NCBI GenBank assembly: GCA_004376055.2
Contig: CP049016.1
Span: forward strand, 1,054,001-1,118,000
Length of the DNA stretch: 64,000 nt
Reading direction: 5' to 3'
DNA from: Nitrospirales bacterium LBB_01
Lineage (GTDB): Bacteria > Nitrospirota > Thermodesulfovibrionia > Thermodesulfovibrionales > Magnetobacteriaceae
This document shows, piece by piece, positions 53,676-63,031 of the stretch. Position numbers and translations under genes: made by a program. Positions within the stretch are counted from its first letter, which is position 1. The number at the start of each line of letters is the position of its first letter. A model generated the notes under the pieces. The model worked only from the letters and a program-made list of their open reading frames with translations. It searched no databases and was not told the origin of the DNA.

Positions 53676-54650
53676 TCAACTGCATAAATCCTTTTCCTTC
53701 ATGTATAACTCACCGGTGTATCTGAGCATGTAGAGGTTATCGGTAAAGTTGAGCTTATGAGGGTCAATTGTGCCGCCTTTCAGGAGTTTTATCATATAGC
53801 GTGGTGTGTCGGCGCCTGCCTCTATGCTTAGAGCCGCACCGCCGCCATATCGTGGGTTTACCTCTATAAAAAGTACTCTGCCTTTCTCTAAAAAACACTG
53901 TATCGTGTTATGTCCAATAAGGTTGAGTTCTTTCGCAAGTCGTGTTGACTCAGCGATTATTCTTTGGTCTAAATGAGTTTTAGAGACGTACGACTCTCCG
54001 CCAAAAACCATAATCCGCACCCTTGGCACTACCGATATGACATTGCCCAATAAGTCTGAAAACAGGTCAATCGTATATTCAGGGGCTTTAATATACTTTT
54101 GAATTATAAAATCATCGCCGGCTATCGCAATAAACATCCGAAGCTCACTCAGCGATTTGATTTTTGCGATATTTGCTCCACCCTTACCACGAATTGGTTT
54201 AACAAAAACCGGAAAAGCAATTTTATTGGGTGTTTCGTTGATTGTGGCGGCATCATAAGTAAGTGGAGTGTTAAAGCCGTGCTGGTTACAAAATTCAATA
54301 AACATTTTCTTATCCTGACAGATGTCAATGGTTGTTGGCGAAGCTGTCATGATAGAAATTCCCTCTTTTTGGAATTCGTCTTTAACCTTAGAAAAAATTG
54401 GAAGCTCCTCATCCCTTGTTGGAATGACAAGACTGATTTGATTTGCTTTACACAGCGATAACAGAGAACTGATAAACGCTGGGTCTGAGTCCTTTAGACA
54501 AAGCGAATGCTTATCGGCAAAGTAAAGCGCTGGCGCATTAGGGCTAATATCAACGGCATAAACCAGTCCTCCACCCTCAAGAGCAAGTGCTTTCTGAAAA
54601 GCCTTAATGAGCCAGACTTTTTTTGAAGCGCTTGTTATCAGAACATTCAC
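53676..54650 (-). CDS. ATP-grasp ligase (carbamoyl-phosphate-synthase-like)
   Basis: A 324-residue protein. The N-terminal pre-ATP-grasp domain is MNVLITSASKKVWLIKAF; the ATP-grasp core shows FVKPIRGKGGANIAKI and FIEVNPRYGGGAALS (Mg-binding Glu/Asn). It probably joins a carboxylate to an amine or another nucleophile during surface-sugar or small-molecule synthesis. The start overlaps the epimerase stop by 4 bp, so the two work as a pair. Confidence 0.85.
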   Translation of the reverse strand: MNVLITSASKKVWLIKAFQKALALEGGGLVYAVDISPNAPALYFADKHSLCLKDSDPAFISSLLSLCKANQISLVIPTRDEELPIFSKVKDEFQKEGISIMTASPTTIDICQDKKMFIEFCNQHGFNTPLTYDAATINETPNKIAFPVFVKPIRGKGGANIAKIKSLSELRMFIAIAGDDFIIQKYIKAPEYTIDLFSDLLGNVISVVPRVRIMVFGGESYVSKTHLDQRIIAESTRLAKELNLIGHNTIQCFLEKGRVLFIEVNPRYGGGAALSIEAGADTPRYMIKLLKGGTIDPHKLNFTDNLYMLRYTGELYMKEKDLCS

Positions 54651-55612
54651 AAAATTCCTCTTTCGTATTCTATAATGTGCCGTATGCCTTCTTGTATGGA
54701 TGTCTCAGGCTCCCAGCCCGTGAGGTTACGTAACACAATTATATCGGCCGTGCTTGCCTCATACTGTTCAACCTGTCCCATGTCTTTTGATTGTTTTACA
54801 GAAATTAGTGAAGACAGCGCAGTAATAACCTCTCCGATGGATGTACTTATGCCACATCCAAGATTAACAATGCCGCAGCTCTCCTCAGACAGATACAAGT
54901 TATAAAGTCCAAGAGCCACATCCCGTGCATATATAAAATCAAATCTGTTTTGACGATTATACACCTGAATTTCTTCATTTCTGAGCGCTGCTCTGACCCA
55001 TCTTGAGACAATATCCCTTGAACCCTTGCCATAAACCCGATATATTCTTGCATTTACAATACGCAGCTCAGGCGCTATGTATTCTTTTAGAAATTCAAGT
55101 TCTTTTTCGGTATAAAATTTTGAGGCGCCTGTTATATTTCTTGGATTTACATGGCTCTCTTCATTTAAGGGCACTGGGGCCTGCTGATGCTCACACATAT
55201 ATAGCTCCGGTGAATAAATCAGATATGAGGATGCAAAAACAAAACTCTTGAGTGATGGTATTTCTCTTACAATATCAACCACTCGGTGGCTAAGAAGCGT
55301 ATTTTCATTCCAGTTAATGTTCCAAAACTGCGGGGATTCCTTTGAACGTTCAAACACGGCGGCAAGGTGAAATATTGCAGAGGGTTTAAAATCAATCAGC
55401 TGCTCTAAGGAATCTTTTGATAGGTCTTTTATCAGGTGAGTAAGGTTTGGATTATTCAGTGACAGAAGCTCAACTTTTTCATCAGGCAGCGGGTTTTTAT
55501 CAACGGATAGAACAGTGAAATTATTGTTTAATAGGATTGACAGGAGTTCACATCCTATGACTCCTGCCCCTCCTGTAACAAGCACACGTCTATTATGTCC
55601 GCTTTCTTTCAC
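54647..55612 (-). CDS. NAD-dependent sugar epimerase/dehydratase
   Basis: A 321-residue extended SDR. The Rossmann motif is VTGGAGVIGCELL; the active-site Tyr/Lys pair lies in ASKFYTEKELEFL; DFIYARDVALGLYNL is a substrate-lobe block. The substrate is a nucleotide sugar of unknown identity. The start is GTG at 55612. It is coupled to the ATP-grasp gene by a 4-bp overlap. Confidence 0.88.
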   Translation of the reverse strand: MKESGHNRRVLVTGGAGVIGCELLSILLNNNFTVLSVDKNPLPDEKVELLSLNNPNLTHLIKDLSKDSLEQLIDFKPSAIFHLAAVFERSKESPQFWNINWNENTLLSHRVVDIVREIPSLKSFVFASSYLIYSPELYMCEHQQAPVPLNEESHVNPRNITGASKFYTEKELEFLKEYIAPELRIVNARIYRVYGKGSRDIVSRWVRAALRNEEIQVYNRQNRFDFIYARDVALGLYNLYLSEESCGIVNLGCGISTSIGEVITALSSLISVKQSKDMGQVEQYEASTADIIVLRNLTGWEPETSIQEGIRHIIEYERGIL

Positions 55613-55767
55613 AACTATGTGTTATTTCGGCATTTTGATAAGAGTTGTTTAGCCCAAATAAAGCTAAACACTAAAGATTCATAATTATTTTGCCGAAGGA
55701 GCTAATAGTTGACGGGGGTTGTGGGATTTTATTATTAAAGCTGTTTTAAAAAAGTGGGGGAAATAAC

Positions 55768-56859
55768 ATGGAGATAGCATCGTCAAATATCAATCTGAGT
55801 TCAAAATCATCTACAATGGAAAAATATGAACATACTGAGAGTCTGTCTTTTTGGTCTGGTAGTGGAGCAAACGGCATAGCAATTCGTCCAACTAATCAAC
55901 AACCTGCAAAAGACACTGTCACTCTTTCTACAGAGAGCCTGTCACTTCTGGATGCAAAGAAGAGTTCTGTCAACAAAAATGAGCAGGTTGATAATAATCT
56001 TGACCCAAGTTTATCAGGTGATCTTAAATACCTAATTCTCAAACTCATTCTTGAGAAAATGACCGGTAAAAAAATTGACATATCAAACATAGCTGATGCT
56101 GCCAATGGAAATCAACCGCAGGACTCAGCAGCCAACAAAATTCAGCAACCGCAGAGCAGTCCCACCCCTGTAACACAGCAACCACAGCAGAATTGGGCAC
56201 TTAGTTACACATCACACGATGTACACCAAGAAAGGCAGGACTACGCCTTTAATGCTCAAGGAATCATAAAAACACAAGATGGGCAGGATATTAAATTCTC
56301 TATTGGCGTAAACATGAGTTATGAACATTCATCGGAAAGCTCTGTGTCATTATCTGCAGGAAATGTCAAACTAAGCGACCCGCTCGTGATAAACTTCGGA
56401 GGCAACGCTTCTGATCTAACCGGAGGAACGTTTAATTTTGACCTTAACTCTAACGGTAAGGACGTAAAAATGCCGATGACAGGCTCAGGGAGCGGTTTTC
56501 TCGCTTTAGATTTAAACAATGACGGTGTGATAAACAATGGAAAAGAGCTATTTGGCCCTGCAACCGGAAATGGTTTTTCTGAACTTTCTGCGTATGATGA
56601 AGATAAAAATAAGTGGATAGATGAAAAAGATTCTGTTTTTAATAAGTTGTCGGTGTTGAGAAAATCTCAAAATGGGGACACTGTTTTAAGCAGTTTAAAA
56701 GACAGCGGAGTGGCAGCAATCTACCTTGACAGCATAGGCGGACATTTTAATTATAAGGATGGAGCAGGCAATTTGCTCGGGAAATTGGCAAGTATGGGTT
56801 TATACACAAAAAATGATGGTACTGTCGGCACAATAGAGCAGGTTGACATGCACACGTAA
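55768..56859 (+). CDS. EF-hand-like calcium-binding protein
   Basis: A 363-residue protein. The N-terminal half is low-complexity and Ser/Gln-rich. The C-terminal half has two EF-hand-type loops, DLNNDGVINNGKELF and DEDKNKWIDEKDSVF, in the layout seen in many uncharacterised bacterial proteins next to flagellar genes. There is no signal peptide. GGGGGAAATAAC precedes the ATG. Calcium binding is likely; its role near fliW is unknown. Confidence 0.8.
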   Translation: MEIASSNINLSSKSSTMEKYEHTESLSFWSGSGANGIAIRPTNQQPAKDTVTLSTESLSLLDAKKSSVNKNEQVDNNLDPSLSGDLKYLILKLILEKMTGKKIDISNIADAANGNQPQDSAANKIQQPQSSPTPVTQQPQQNWALSYTSHDVHQERQDYAFNAQGIIKTQDGQDIKFSIGVNMSYEHSSESSVSLSAGNVKLSDPLVINFGGNASDLTGGTFNFDLNSNGKDVKMPMTGSGSGFLALDLNNDGVINNGKELFGPATGNGFSELSAYDEDKNKWIDEKDSVFNKLSVLRKSQNGDTVLSSLKDSGVAAIYLDSIGGHFNYKDGAGNLLGKLASMGLYTKNDGTVGTIEQVDMHT

Positions 56860-57071
56860 CCCTAAAGTTTCTGAAAGTTTTTACCGAATAGATATACGGC
56901 GGATGGGGAGGGGAAATTTTTGGGTAAGGGGGGGAATTTATGGATTTAGGAGGTACTTGACATAATATGTTATAATATGCGTATATAATCAGAGATTAAG
57001 CTTGTGTTGGTTATGTACAAAATGTTAGAATTATTATACAGGTATTGTACTACAGAACTTATGGAGGCATA

Positions 57072-57512
57072 ATGAAGCTCAGTACAACGAGGTTTGGTGC
57101 AGTTGAGGTTGAGGACAACAGGATAATCAGTTTTCCCAGGGGTCTGATAGGTTTTAAAGACTTAACGAGGTATTGCGTATTGCCCCACAAGGAGCCAATA
57201 AAGTGGCTTCACTCTGTTGATGATCCTGATGTGGCCTTTATGGTGTCAAATCCGTTTGAATTTTTCCCTGACTACTCTTTCAAAGTAGAAGATTTTGTTG
57301 AGGAATACCTGGGCTGTTATGGTGTCGAGAACGTCTTAGTGTTTGTAATTTTAACAGTTACCGATAACAAACTGTATGTTAATTTGAAATCACCGATAAT
57401 AATAAATACGTCAAATATGAAGGGTGCTCACTTAGTGTTAAGTGACGATTCAATACCGGTCAGAACATTAGTGACGTCTCCGGTTGCCACACAACAGTCA
57501 GTTCATTGCTGA
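57072..57512 (+). CDS. fliW: Flagellar assembly factor FliW
   Basis: FliW binds flagellin and CsrA and so couples flagellin synthesis to export. The 146-residue protein from the ATG at 57072 (GGAGGC site) has the family blocks FGAVEVEDNRIISFPRGLIG, FMVSNPFEFFPDY and LNLKSPIIIN-like VNLKSPIIIN. The upstream frame from 57045 lacks a ribosome site. csrA, its usual partner, is not in the window. A TTGACA at 56957 with AT-rich -10 candidates lies about 110 bp upstream. Confidence 0.94.
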   Translation: MKLSTTRFGAVEVEDNRIISFPRGLIGFKDLTRYCVLPHKEPIKWLHSVDDPDVAFMVSNPFEFFPDYSFKVEDFVEEYLGCYGVENVLVFVILTVTDNKLYVNLKSPIIINTSNMKGAHLVLSDDSIPVRTLVTSPVATQQSVHC

Positions 57513-57571
57513 TTTAAGGCAGCGCTTAGTAAATAACCCTTAGCATCACAGAGGGGTGGGGGGTGGTGAGC

Positions 57572-58402
57572 ATGGGTGTGGATGGTGTAGGTTACACAAG
57601 CTACGGAGCCCTTAGATACTCCACCGTGCGAGGTTTAGAAGACCCAGGCAGCGGAACCTCTACAAGTAGTAATACAAAAGACAGTACCACGGGCACAGAC
57701 AGCTCTTCTCAATTCGCAAATACCCAAGGTCAGAGCAACGGCGAGGTTAAAGATAAGGTAACAATAGGGGGCAGCAAGGGTGCGCAAAGCAAAGAGCAAC
57801 AGGCACAAACAGACCGTGAAGTCCAGAAGTTAAAGCAAAGAGATCAGGATGTAAGAGCACACGAATTAGCCCATCAGTCTGTAGGCGGGCGTTATGCCGG
57901 AGCGCCGCACTATGAGTATCAAACCGGCCCGGACGGTAAAAAGTATGCAGTAGGGGGCGAGGTTTCAATAGATACATCCAGTGAGAAAGACCCCGAGGCA
58001 ACAGTACAAAAAATGAGGCAGGTGAGAGCCTCAGCGCTTGCCCCAGCAGATCCCTCGGCACAGGATATGAAAGTAGCATCAGAGGCCTCGCAAAAAGAGG
58101 CTGCTGCTCAGGGGGAGGTTGCCAAAGAAAAATCTGGCTCTTCTGGAAAAACAGCGGATGGCAGTGGACAAAATAAAAGCGCAGATGGCGCCAACAAGAG
58201 CGATAAAGACAGCACTCAGACACAAGGAAACGTTACCCTGCCAGGCGAGAACACCGGAGCTGAAAACTCTAAAAGAGCCAACGAATCCACTCAGCCTAAT
58301 AAAAATGCTGCCAACAATGTTTCTGCTAATACAGCCGTAACTGCCTATACTCAACACACATCAGGAATACAGAGAAGCTCTAAAATTTCTGTTTACGCTT
58401 AG
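57572..58402 (+). CDS. SprA-family putative metalloprotease
   Basis: A 276-residue protein from the ATG at 57572 behind a GGGGTGGGGGGT stretch; GTGs at 57563 and 57566 are alternatives. The central segment RDQDVRAHELAHQSVGG carries an HExxH-like HELAH zinc motif of the SprA-related family (PF12118), followed by GKKYAVGGEVSID and RQVRASALAPADPS. The ends are low-complexity, rich in Ser, Asn and Lys. No signal peptide is seen. It lies 60 bp after fliW. Confidence 0.85.
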   Translation: MGVDGVGYTSYGALRYSTVRGLEDPGSGTSTSSNTKDSTTGTDSSSQFANTQGQSNGEVKDKVTIGGSKGAQSKEQQAQTDREVQKLKQRDQDVRAHELAHQSVGGRYAGAPHYEYQTGPDGKKYAVGGEVSIDTSSEKDPEATVQKMRQVRASALAPADPSAQDMKVASEASQKEAAAQGEVAKEKSGSSGKTADGSGQNKSADGANKSDKDSTQTQGNVTLPGENTGAENSKRANESTQPNKNAANNVSANTAVTAYTQHTSGIQRSSKISVYA

Positions 58403-58434
58403 ATTTACAATCTTTATATTACAGCGGTTTGTCG

Positions 58435-58929
58435 TCAAGAGGGGTGGTTTTGGTGGTGACCGTTTTTGATGTCAATGTATAGCCATATAAATAGAGTTTT
58501 CAGTAGTTTTTCGATAGAGTCAACAATTTTGTCGCACGAGCACTCTATCATGGCGTTAACTGTTGATGCGTTAAATTCTCCGGCATTTCTTACATCAGTT
58601 CTGATGCCGACTATTTTTTGTTTTTGCTGCTTGTTTTTAGTGAAATAACCAACCTCCCAAGCTGTTCCGTCATCCACCTGACTTCCGTCTAAGACTGCTA
58701 CCAATATATCCACATCATCAAGATGACCCCTGCAGCGATTGAAGATTTCATACTTTGCATTGTCGCCTAAAGTGCATATCTCTTTATAGCTTATCAGCTC
58801 CTGGGGGTTTATTATGTTGATATCAAGCCCCTTATCATCGGCAAATCTTTTGATATAACCCTTTATAAGATTTACCCACCTGCGCTCTGCTTTAGAAAAC
58901 AAAGGGCCTGCCAAATATATAGTTTTCAA
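58435..58929 (-). CDS. Nucleoside 2-deoxyribosyltransferase-like protein
   Basis: A 164-residue protein of the N-deoxyribosyltransferase fold: IYLAGPLFS at the start, VDILVAVLDGSQVDDGTAWEVGYF with the catalytic Glu, and a C-terminal helix. The family moves deoxyribose between bases or hydrolyses nucleoside monophosphates. It is monocistronic and divergent from the cytochrome gene. Confidence 0.88.
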   Translation of the reverse strand: MKTIYLAGPLFSKAERRWVNLIKGYIKRFADDKGLDINIINPQELISYKEICTLGDNAKYEIFNRCRGHLDDVDILVAVLDGSQVDDGTAWEVGYFTKNKQQKQKIVGIRTDVRNAGEFNASTVNAMIECSCDKIVDSIEKLLKTLFIWLYIDIKNGHHQNHPS

Positions 58930-59055
58930 AATGATTTTCTCACTATCGTATCCTGATTGCCACTGTCTATCTTATTCGGCTGAAAATCGTAAAATCTTAA
59001 TAGGCTAAACTATCGTCTTGACCACAGCGTCAATAAAAATTTACAGTAGTTAATC

Positions 59056-61002
59056 ATGACTGATTTTAAGGTTGGTTTCATTCGTTATTTTATAAGTAAA
59101 AAATCTGTGCTTATTTTCATAGTAATTGTGGCTGCCGTGTTGTCTCCATTTGTGTATAAATCGTGGACTAATACCTCTACAGGGTGCATAAGCTGTCACG
59201 GAAATAAGAGCGTAATGGAGAAATCGGGGTATCCCTTCTTTTATGTTACAAATGAGATGGCACAGCGCCAAAGTAAACATCCGTTTGTTGAGTGCCGCAG
59301 CTGTCACCTGGGTAACGGCAGGGCAAAAGATAAAGACACGGCTCATAAGGGTATGCTAAAGGCGCTTTTTGTCTCCGAAGACGGCTGTCTTATTAAAAGA
59401 GACGATATATTTAAGGGATCCCTTTTACCCCACGGAGATGATAAAATCTACGAGTTGCTTCCTAAAGTGGAAGCCGGGGATAAATCAGTTGTCCCCTTTG
59501 AATTAAGAAATCTCCTCTGGCATGACAGAAATCCTGAAACCCTGAACTTTGACCCAAAAATTGCCAAACAGACCTGCGGCGCTCCATCCTGTCACCCTGA
59601 GGAATTAAAACAGTTTAAACACTCTGTGATGGGTAGAAACCTCCGCCAGCGTACTATGAAAACGTGGGTTGGCTCCTACGGGCCGCATAACTGCGGGCCG
59701 TCCTTTGCAGACACGCCGCCGGTTGAGGTGCTTGAAAACGCTGGTTTTGACTATAAAAATACTAAAGAAATTGCTGAAAATCTTAACGTGCCGTTTAGTA
59801 AGCATCAGGCAGAGGATAAACAGAAGTTTTGTAACGTCTGCCATGTCGGATGTCTTGACTGCCACTATACTCCAAACTCAAAGGAGGGAGTCCATTCCTT
59901 TAACAAATCGCCAAAGTCCGAGACCTGCGCAGGCTCAGGGAGAGGCACAAGTATATGCCATCCGGGAGCTATGCAGTCACGCCGAGGTGAGACCTACATC
60001 GGCGGCGATTATTCTATACCTACTGGAATGAAGCCAGATGTCCACTATGCGCGTGGTATTCACTGCATCAGCTGCCACCCCACAGGGGAAAAAGGCATGG
60101 GCGACATGGAACGCAAGGCGACGTGTCAGGACTGCCACATTGACATTGAAAACGCCCACGCACGCAGTATTCATAAAAAATTGGACTGTAGCTCTTGTCA
60201 TATAAGTGAGCTTCGCGGTTATCAAATCACTATATGGGGGCCTGGTAAAATCGCAGGCCAAAAGAATCCATTTAAGAAATATTCGCTCTACTATGGCATT
60301 CAAAGCCCGCCTATAATTATGAAAGACGAAAAGGGTATATGGCGTCCTTATAAGGTGTGGCCCCATAGTGTGGGAAATATTAAAAATACAGTGCTGGCAT
60401 CTAAGTCTGTCATGTACCGGTGGCCTAATGGTGAGACTAATGACGCATATTTTATAAACGGCACATTTGACAATTTAACTGCCAATAACAAACATCTCTT
60501 GTGGATACAGTTTGATCAGGCTGCACATCCCTTTGGTAAAGCAAGAGAGTGTTCCTCTTGTCACGATCATGCTCAAAAATCCAATTCAACGTGGGAGTTT
60601 TTTGATGACGAGGGAGCATATTCGTTTACTGGTTCTCACACTATCAGGGCTGATGAGACTGGCCTCAGAATTGAGGACATGAAAAACACATCTCCTATTG
60701 AATTGATGGAGGGGGCCAAGCTTGAAGACTTTGCATCGTGGATTTTTCTTAAGGACAAGTGGCAAATGCCAGGAGATTTCTCTGTTAAGGCGGATGCTGA
60801 GAGTTACGCAAAATATCTGAAAATATCGGGAAAAAACGGAGAGAAAATAAAAGTTTTAACAAAAACCTACGATAGACTTGATAATATCACACGAAAACAT
60901 GTAAAATCAGCTGTGGGTGTTGCCTTGCATAATCCTGAAGAGTCGGCAGCACTTGATGGTTTACTACACGGAGGGTTCAATGAAAAGAGTAGCCGTAACT
61001 GA
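59056..61002 (+). CDS. Membrane-anchored multihaem c-type cytochrome
   Basis: A 648-residue protein with one N-terminal membrane helix (about residues 18-36). Eight canonical CXXCH haem sites are visible: CISCH (44), CRSCH, CNVCH, CLDCH, CISCH, CQDCH, CSSCH and CSSCH. Two further sites have unusual spacing: CGAPSCH (CX4CH, residue 174) and a CX9CH at residue 291, so up to ten haems. It faces the periplasm and should move electrons between the quinone pool or periplasm and an unknown acceptor. The last 23 bp overlap the cyclic-nucleotide-binding gene. Confidence 0.9.
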   Translation: MTDFKVGFIRYFISKKSVLIFIVIVAAVLSPFVYKSWTNTSTGCISCHGNKSVMEKSGYPFFYVTNEMAQRQSKHPFVECRSCHLGNGRAKDKDTAHKGMLKALFVSEDGCLIKRDDIFKGSLLPHGDDKIYELLPKVEAGDKSVVPFELRNLLWHDRNPETLNFDPKIAKQTCGAPSCHPEELKQFKHSVMGRNLRQRTMKTWVGSYGPHNCGPSFADTPPVEVLENAGFDYKNTKEIAENLNVPFSKHQAEDKQKFCNVCHVGCLDCHYTPNSKEGVHSFNKSPKSETCAGSGRGTSICHPGAMQSRRGETYIGGDYSIPTGMKPDVHYARGIHCISCHPTGEKGMGDMERKATCQDCHIDIENAHARSIHKKLDCSSCHISELRGYQITIWGPGKIAGQKNPFKKYSLYYGIQSPPIIMKDEKGIWRPYKVWPHSVGNIKNTVLASKSVMYRWPNGETNDAYFINGTFDNLTANNKHLLWIQFDQAAHPFGKARECSSCHDHAQKSNSTWEFFDDEGAYSFTGSHTIRADETGLRIEDMKNTSPIELMEGAKLEDFASWIFLKDKWQMPGDFSVKADAESYAKYLKISGKNGEKIKVLTKTYDRLDNITRKHVKSAVGVALHNPEESAALDGLLHGGFNEKSSRN

Positions 61003-61375
61003 AACATACGAGGACGGACAACCAATAATTAAACAAGGGACACACGGGGAGGGAACATATGTGATTCTTTCCGGTTCTGTTGCAATTAAAATGAAAGTAG
61101 ATGCGGTAGATTTAGTAGTAGCAACTTTAAACAAAGGCGACATATTTGGTCACATGAGTTTTATAGACAAACAGCCCCGCTCGGCTACAGCTGTTTCAAT
61201 AGGACAGACAAAAGTTGGTATTTTTGATATGGATTATCTTGAAAATGAGATAAATAAAACATCTGAGGATTTTAGAATGATTATAAAAGCATTGACTGAA
61301 AGGCTTAGGGAAACAACGTCAAAACTGGTCAGTTTAACTGCTAAATACTATCAACTTACTGGTAAGACCGAGTAA
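60980..61375 (+). CDS. Cyclic-nucleotide-binding-domain protein
   Basis: A 131-residue single-domain protein from the ATG at 60980 (GGAGGG site inside the cytochrome gene); a longer frame from 60917 lacks a site. The cNMP fold shows GTHGEGTYVILSGSVAI and GDIFGHMSFIDKQPRSATA, the phosphate-binding cassette with Arg in its usual place. There is no HTH, so it is not a CRP-type regulator by itself. Translational coupling suggests that it controls or assists the cytochrome. Confidence 0.88.
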   Translation: MKRVAVTETYEDGQPIIKQGTHGEGTYVILSGSVAIKMKVDAVDLVVATLNKGDIFGHMSFIDKQPRSATAVSIGQTKVGIFDMDYLENEINKTSEDFRMIIKALTERLRETTSKLVSLTAKYYQLTGKTE

Positions 61376-61458
61376 TATCTCTGAGCACTTTAAACACAAT
61401 TTAAGAGTCGTAATAAGGAATTTTAACCACTAAAATCACGAAATTAAAAAAAAATTAT

Positions 61459-61653
61459 AATGCTTATTGATTTAACTCCTGTAGATTTTTTTCAGTCAGC
61501 AAATGATACAGTTAAAAGGACTGGATTCCCGCTCGTAGGCGGGAATGACAAAGGGGGGCCATTTCTTTTTTCTTGTCATTCCTTTTTTTCTTGTCATTCC
61601 TGCGAAGGCAGGAATCCATTTTTTTGTTTGCGGAGCTAACTGCATAGGCAATA
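61459..61653. mobile_element. MITE/REP-like element (195 bp)
   Basis: This is the main content of the 423-bp gap 61376-61798. The ends AATGCTTATTGATTTAACTCC and GGAGCTAACTGCATAGGCAA are related inverted repeats, like those of the element at 26394. Inside are the GGATTCCCGC and GTCATTCCTGC hairpins; GTCATTCCT is doubled. The rest of the gap is AT-rich leader of the M23 gene. Confidence 0.65.
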
Positions 61654-61798
61654 AAATAAAATAAGGCTTACAGTTTACTTTTGTTTGCTCTTATGTTATT
61701 ATGCGTTAGTTCATAAATGCAGAGCCGTCCGAGCCTGTGAGGTGTTTGTTTTAGCCATGTAGGCGGCAATTGTATGAGCAAGGGGGTATTTATAGATT

Positions 61799-62641
61799 AT
61801 GTCAGGTATTAAGAGAAGCATAAAGCGGTTATTCAGCCCGATAACGATAATGATTGTTCCCCATGATGCTGAAAAGACATATCATTTTAAGATGCCCTCT
61901 ATCGGTATCCTGATTCTTTGTGGTTTCTGGTTTTCCTTTACCGCCTATATGATAAATGTGGGTGTGACAACAAAAAAGTATAACGATTTAAAAGATAAAG
62001 CTGATTATTATTACACACAGTTTGTAGAGGTAAGGTCAACCATAAGTTCCATTAAAAAAGCTGAGTCGCAGTTAAAGACCATGTTGAGCCACAACAAGGG
62101 CAAAGAGGACTTATTTAAAAACTTTGAACAAGCTGATTCCGGTTCCGTAAATATAGAGCTTATAAGGCAGCAGATTGAGGAGTCAGTTAACACAGTGGCA
62201 GAGTTGAAAGAATACCTTAAAGAGCAGAAGGATGTTTTTTACTCAACACCTACAGGGCTTCCCGGCGGAGATGGCAGGATAAGTTCAGATTTTGGCTGGA
62301 GAACACATCCGCGCAGCGGCAGGAGTGAGTATCACACCGGAGTTGATTTGCCGATGTCATCTGGTTCAGCCGTCAAAGCAACAGCCGATGGCATTGTAGT
62401 GTTTGCTGACTGGAGCGCCGGCAACGGGCGGCTCGTCATTTTAGAACACGGCTTTGGTTTTACTACCTGTTATGCCCATAACAGTGAGATAGCCGTTAAG
62501 GTTGGACAACAGGTAAAAAGAGGCGATGTGATAGCCTATTCCGGCTCATCTGGTAACTCCACCGGTCCGCACGTCCACTACGAAATTTGGAAAGACAATG
62601 TCCCGATAGACCCGCAGCCATTCTTGCATAAGGACACCTAA
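61799..62641 (+). CDS. M23-family peptidoglycan endopeptidase
   Basis: A 280-residue protein with one N-terminal membrane helix (GILILCGFWFSFTAYMI), a coiled coil (about residues 60-145) and a C-terminal LytM/M23 domain. Zinc ligands lie in YHTGVDLP and HVHYEIWKD; GNSTGPHVHYE is typical. It faces the periplasm and cuts peptide cross-links. Bactofilin genes follow 3 bp downstream, the same pairing as in Helicobacter and other curved bacteria, so a role in cell shape is likely. Confidence 0.92.
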   Translation: MSGIKRSIKRLFSPITIMIVPHDAEKTYHFKMPSIGILILCGFWFSFTAYMINVGVTTKKYNDLKDKADYYYTQFVEVRSTISSIKKAESQLKTMLSHNKGKEDLFKNFEQADSGSVNIELIRQQIEESVNTVAELKEYLKEQKDVFYSTPTGLPGGDGRISSDFGWRTHPRSGRSEYHTGVDLPMSSGSAVKATADGIVVFADWSAGNGRLVILEHGFGFTTCYAHNSEIAVKVGQQVKRGDVIAYSGSSGNSTGPHVHYEIWKDNVPIDPQPFLHKDT

Positions 62642-62644
62642 CCC

Positions 62645-63031
62645 ATGTTTACTAAAAAGCAAGACAGGATTGAGACTCTGATAGGCGTAAACTCAGAGAT
62701 AAAGGGGGTTATAACATTAAAGGGAACCCTTCGCGTGGATGGTTATTTTGAGGGTAACGTGAAAGCAGATTGGGTAATAGTTGGAGAGAAGGGCCATATA
62801 AAGGGTGACATGACTGCCAACGGCGTTGTCGTGGGAGGCTTTGCCGAGGGCAATATACACGCCTCTGAATACATAGAGATAATGTCAAAGGGCAGGGTGC
62901 TTGGGGATGTGTTTACCCAAAAACTTGCTATTATGGAGGGAGGGCTTTTTGAAGGCCACTCTAAGATGCACACAAGCAGCAAGACGGAAAAAGAAGTATC
63001 CGTGGAAATAAGAACTCAGATAGAGCGGTGA
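62645..63031 (+). CDS. Bactofilin (first)
   Basis: A 128-residue cytoskeletal protein with a right-handed beta-helix core (about residues 15-110): TLRVDGYFEGNVKADWVIVG, then GDMTANGVVVGGFAEGNI. Bactofilins polymerise without nucleotide and scaffold wall enzymes. It is flanked 3 bp upstream by M23 and overlaps the next bactofilin by 4 bp. Confidence 0.93.
   Translation: MFTKKQDRIETLIGVNSEIKGVITLKGTLRVDGYFEGNVKADWVIVGEKGHIKGDMTANGVVVGGFAEGNIHASEYIEIMSKGRVLGDVFTQKLAIMEGGLFEGHSKMHTSSKTEKEVSVEIRTQIER

Noticed and set aside
56957-56989. Promoter for fliW (TTGACA plus TATAAT)
   Set aside because: The available TATAAT boxes are 8 or 21 bp from the TTGACA, outside the usual spacing, so only the TTGACA is mentioned.
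57747-58223. 158-residue frame antisense to the SprA-like gene
   Set aside because: It is a shadow of the Ser/Lys-rich coding strand, with no ribosome site and no recognisable domain.
11540-61620. Possible CRISPR-like repeats (GGATTCCCGC...)
   Set aside because: Copies are dispersed over tens of kilobases, have two hairpins and related ends, and show no regular spacers.
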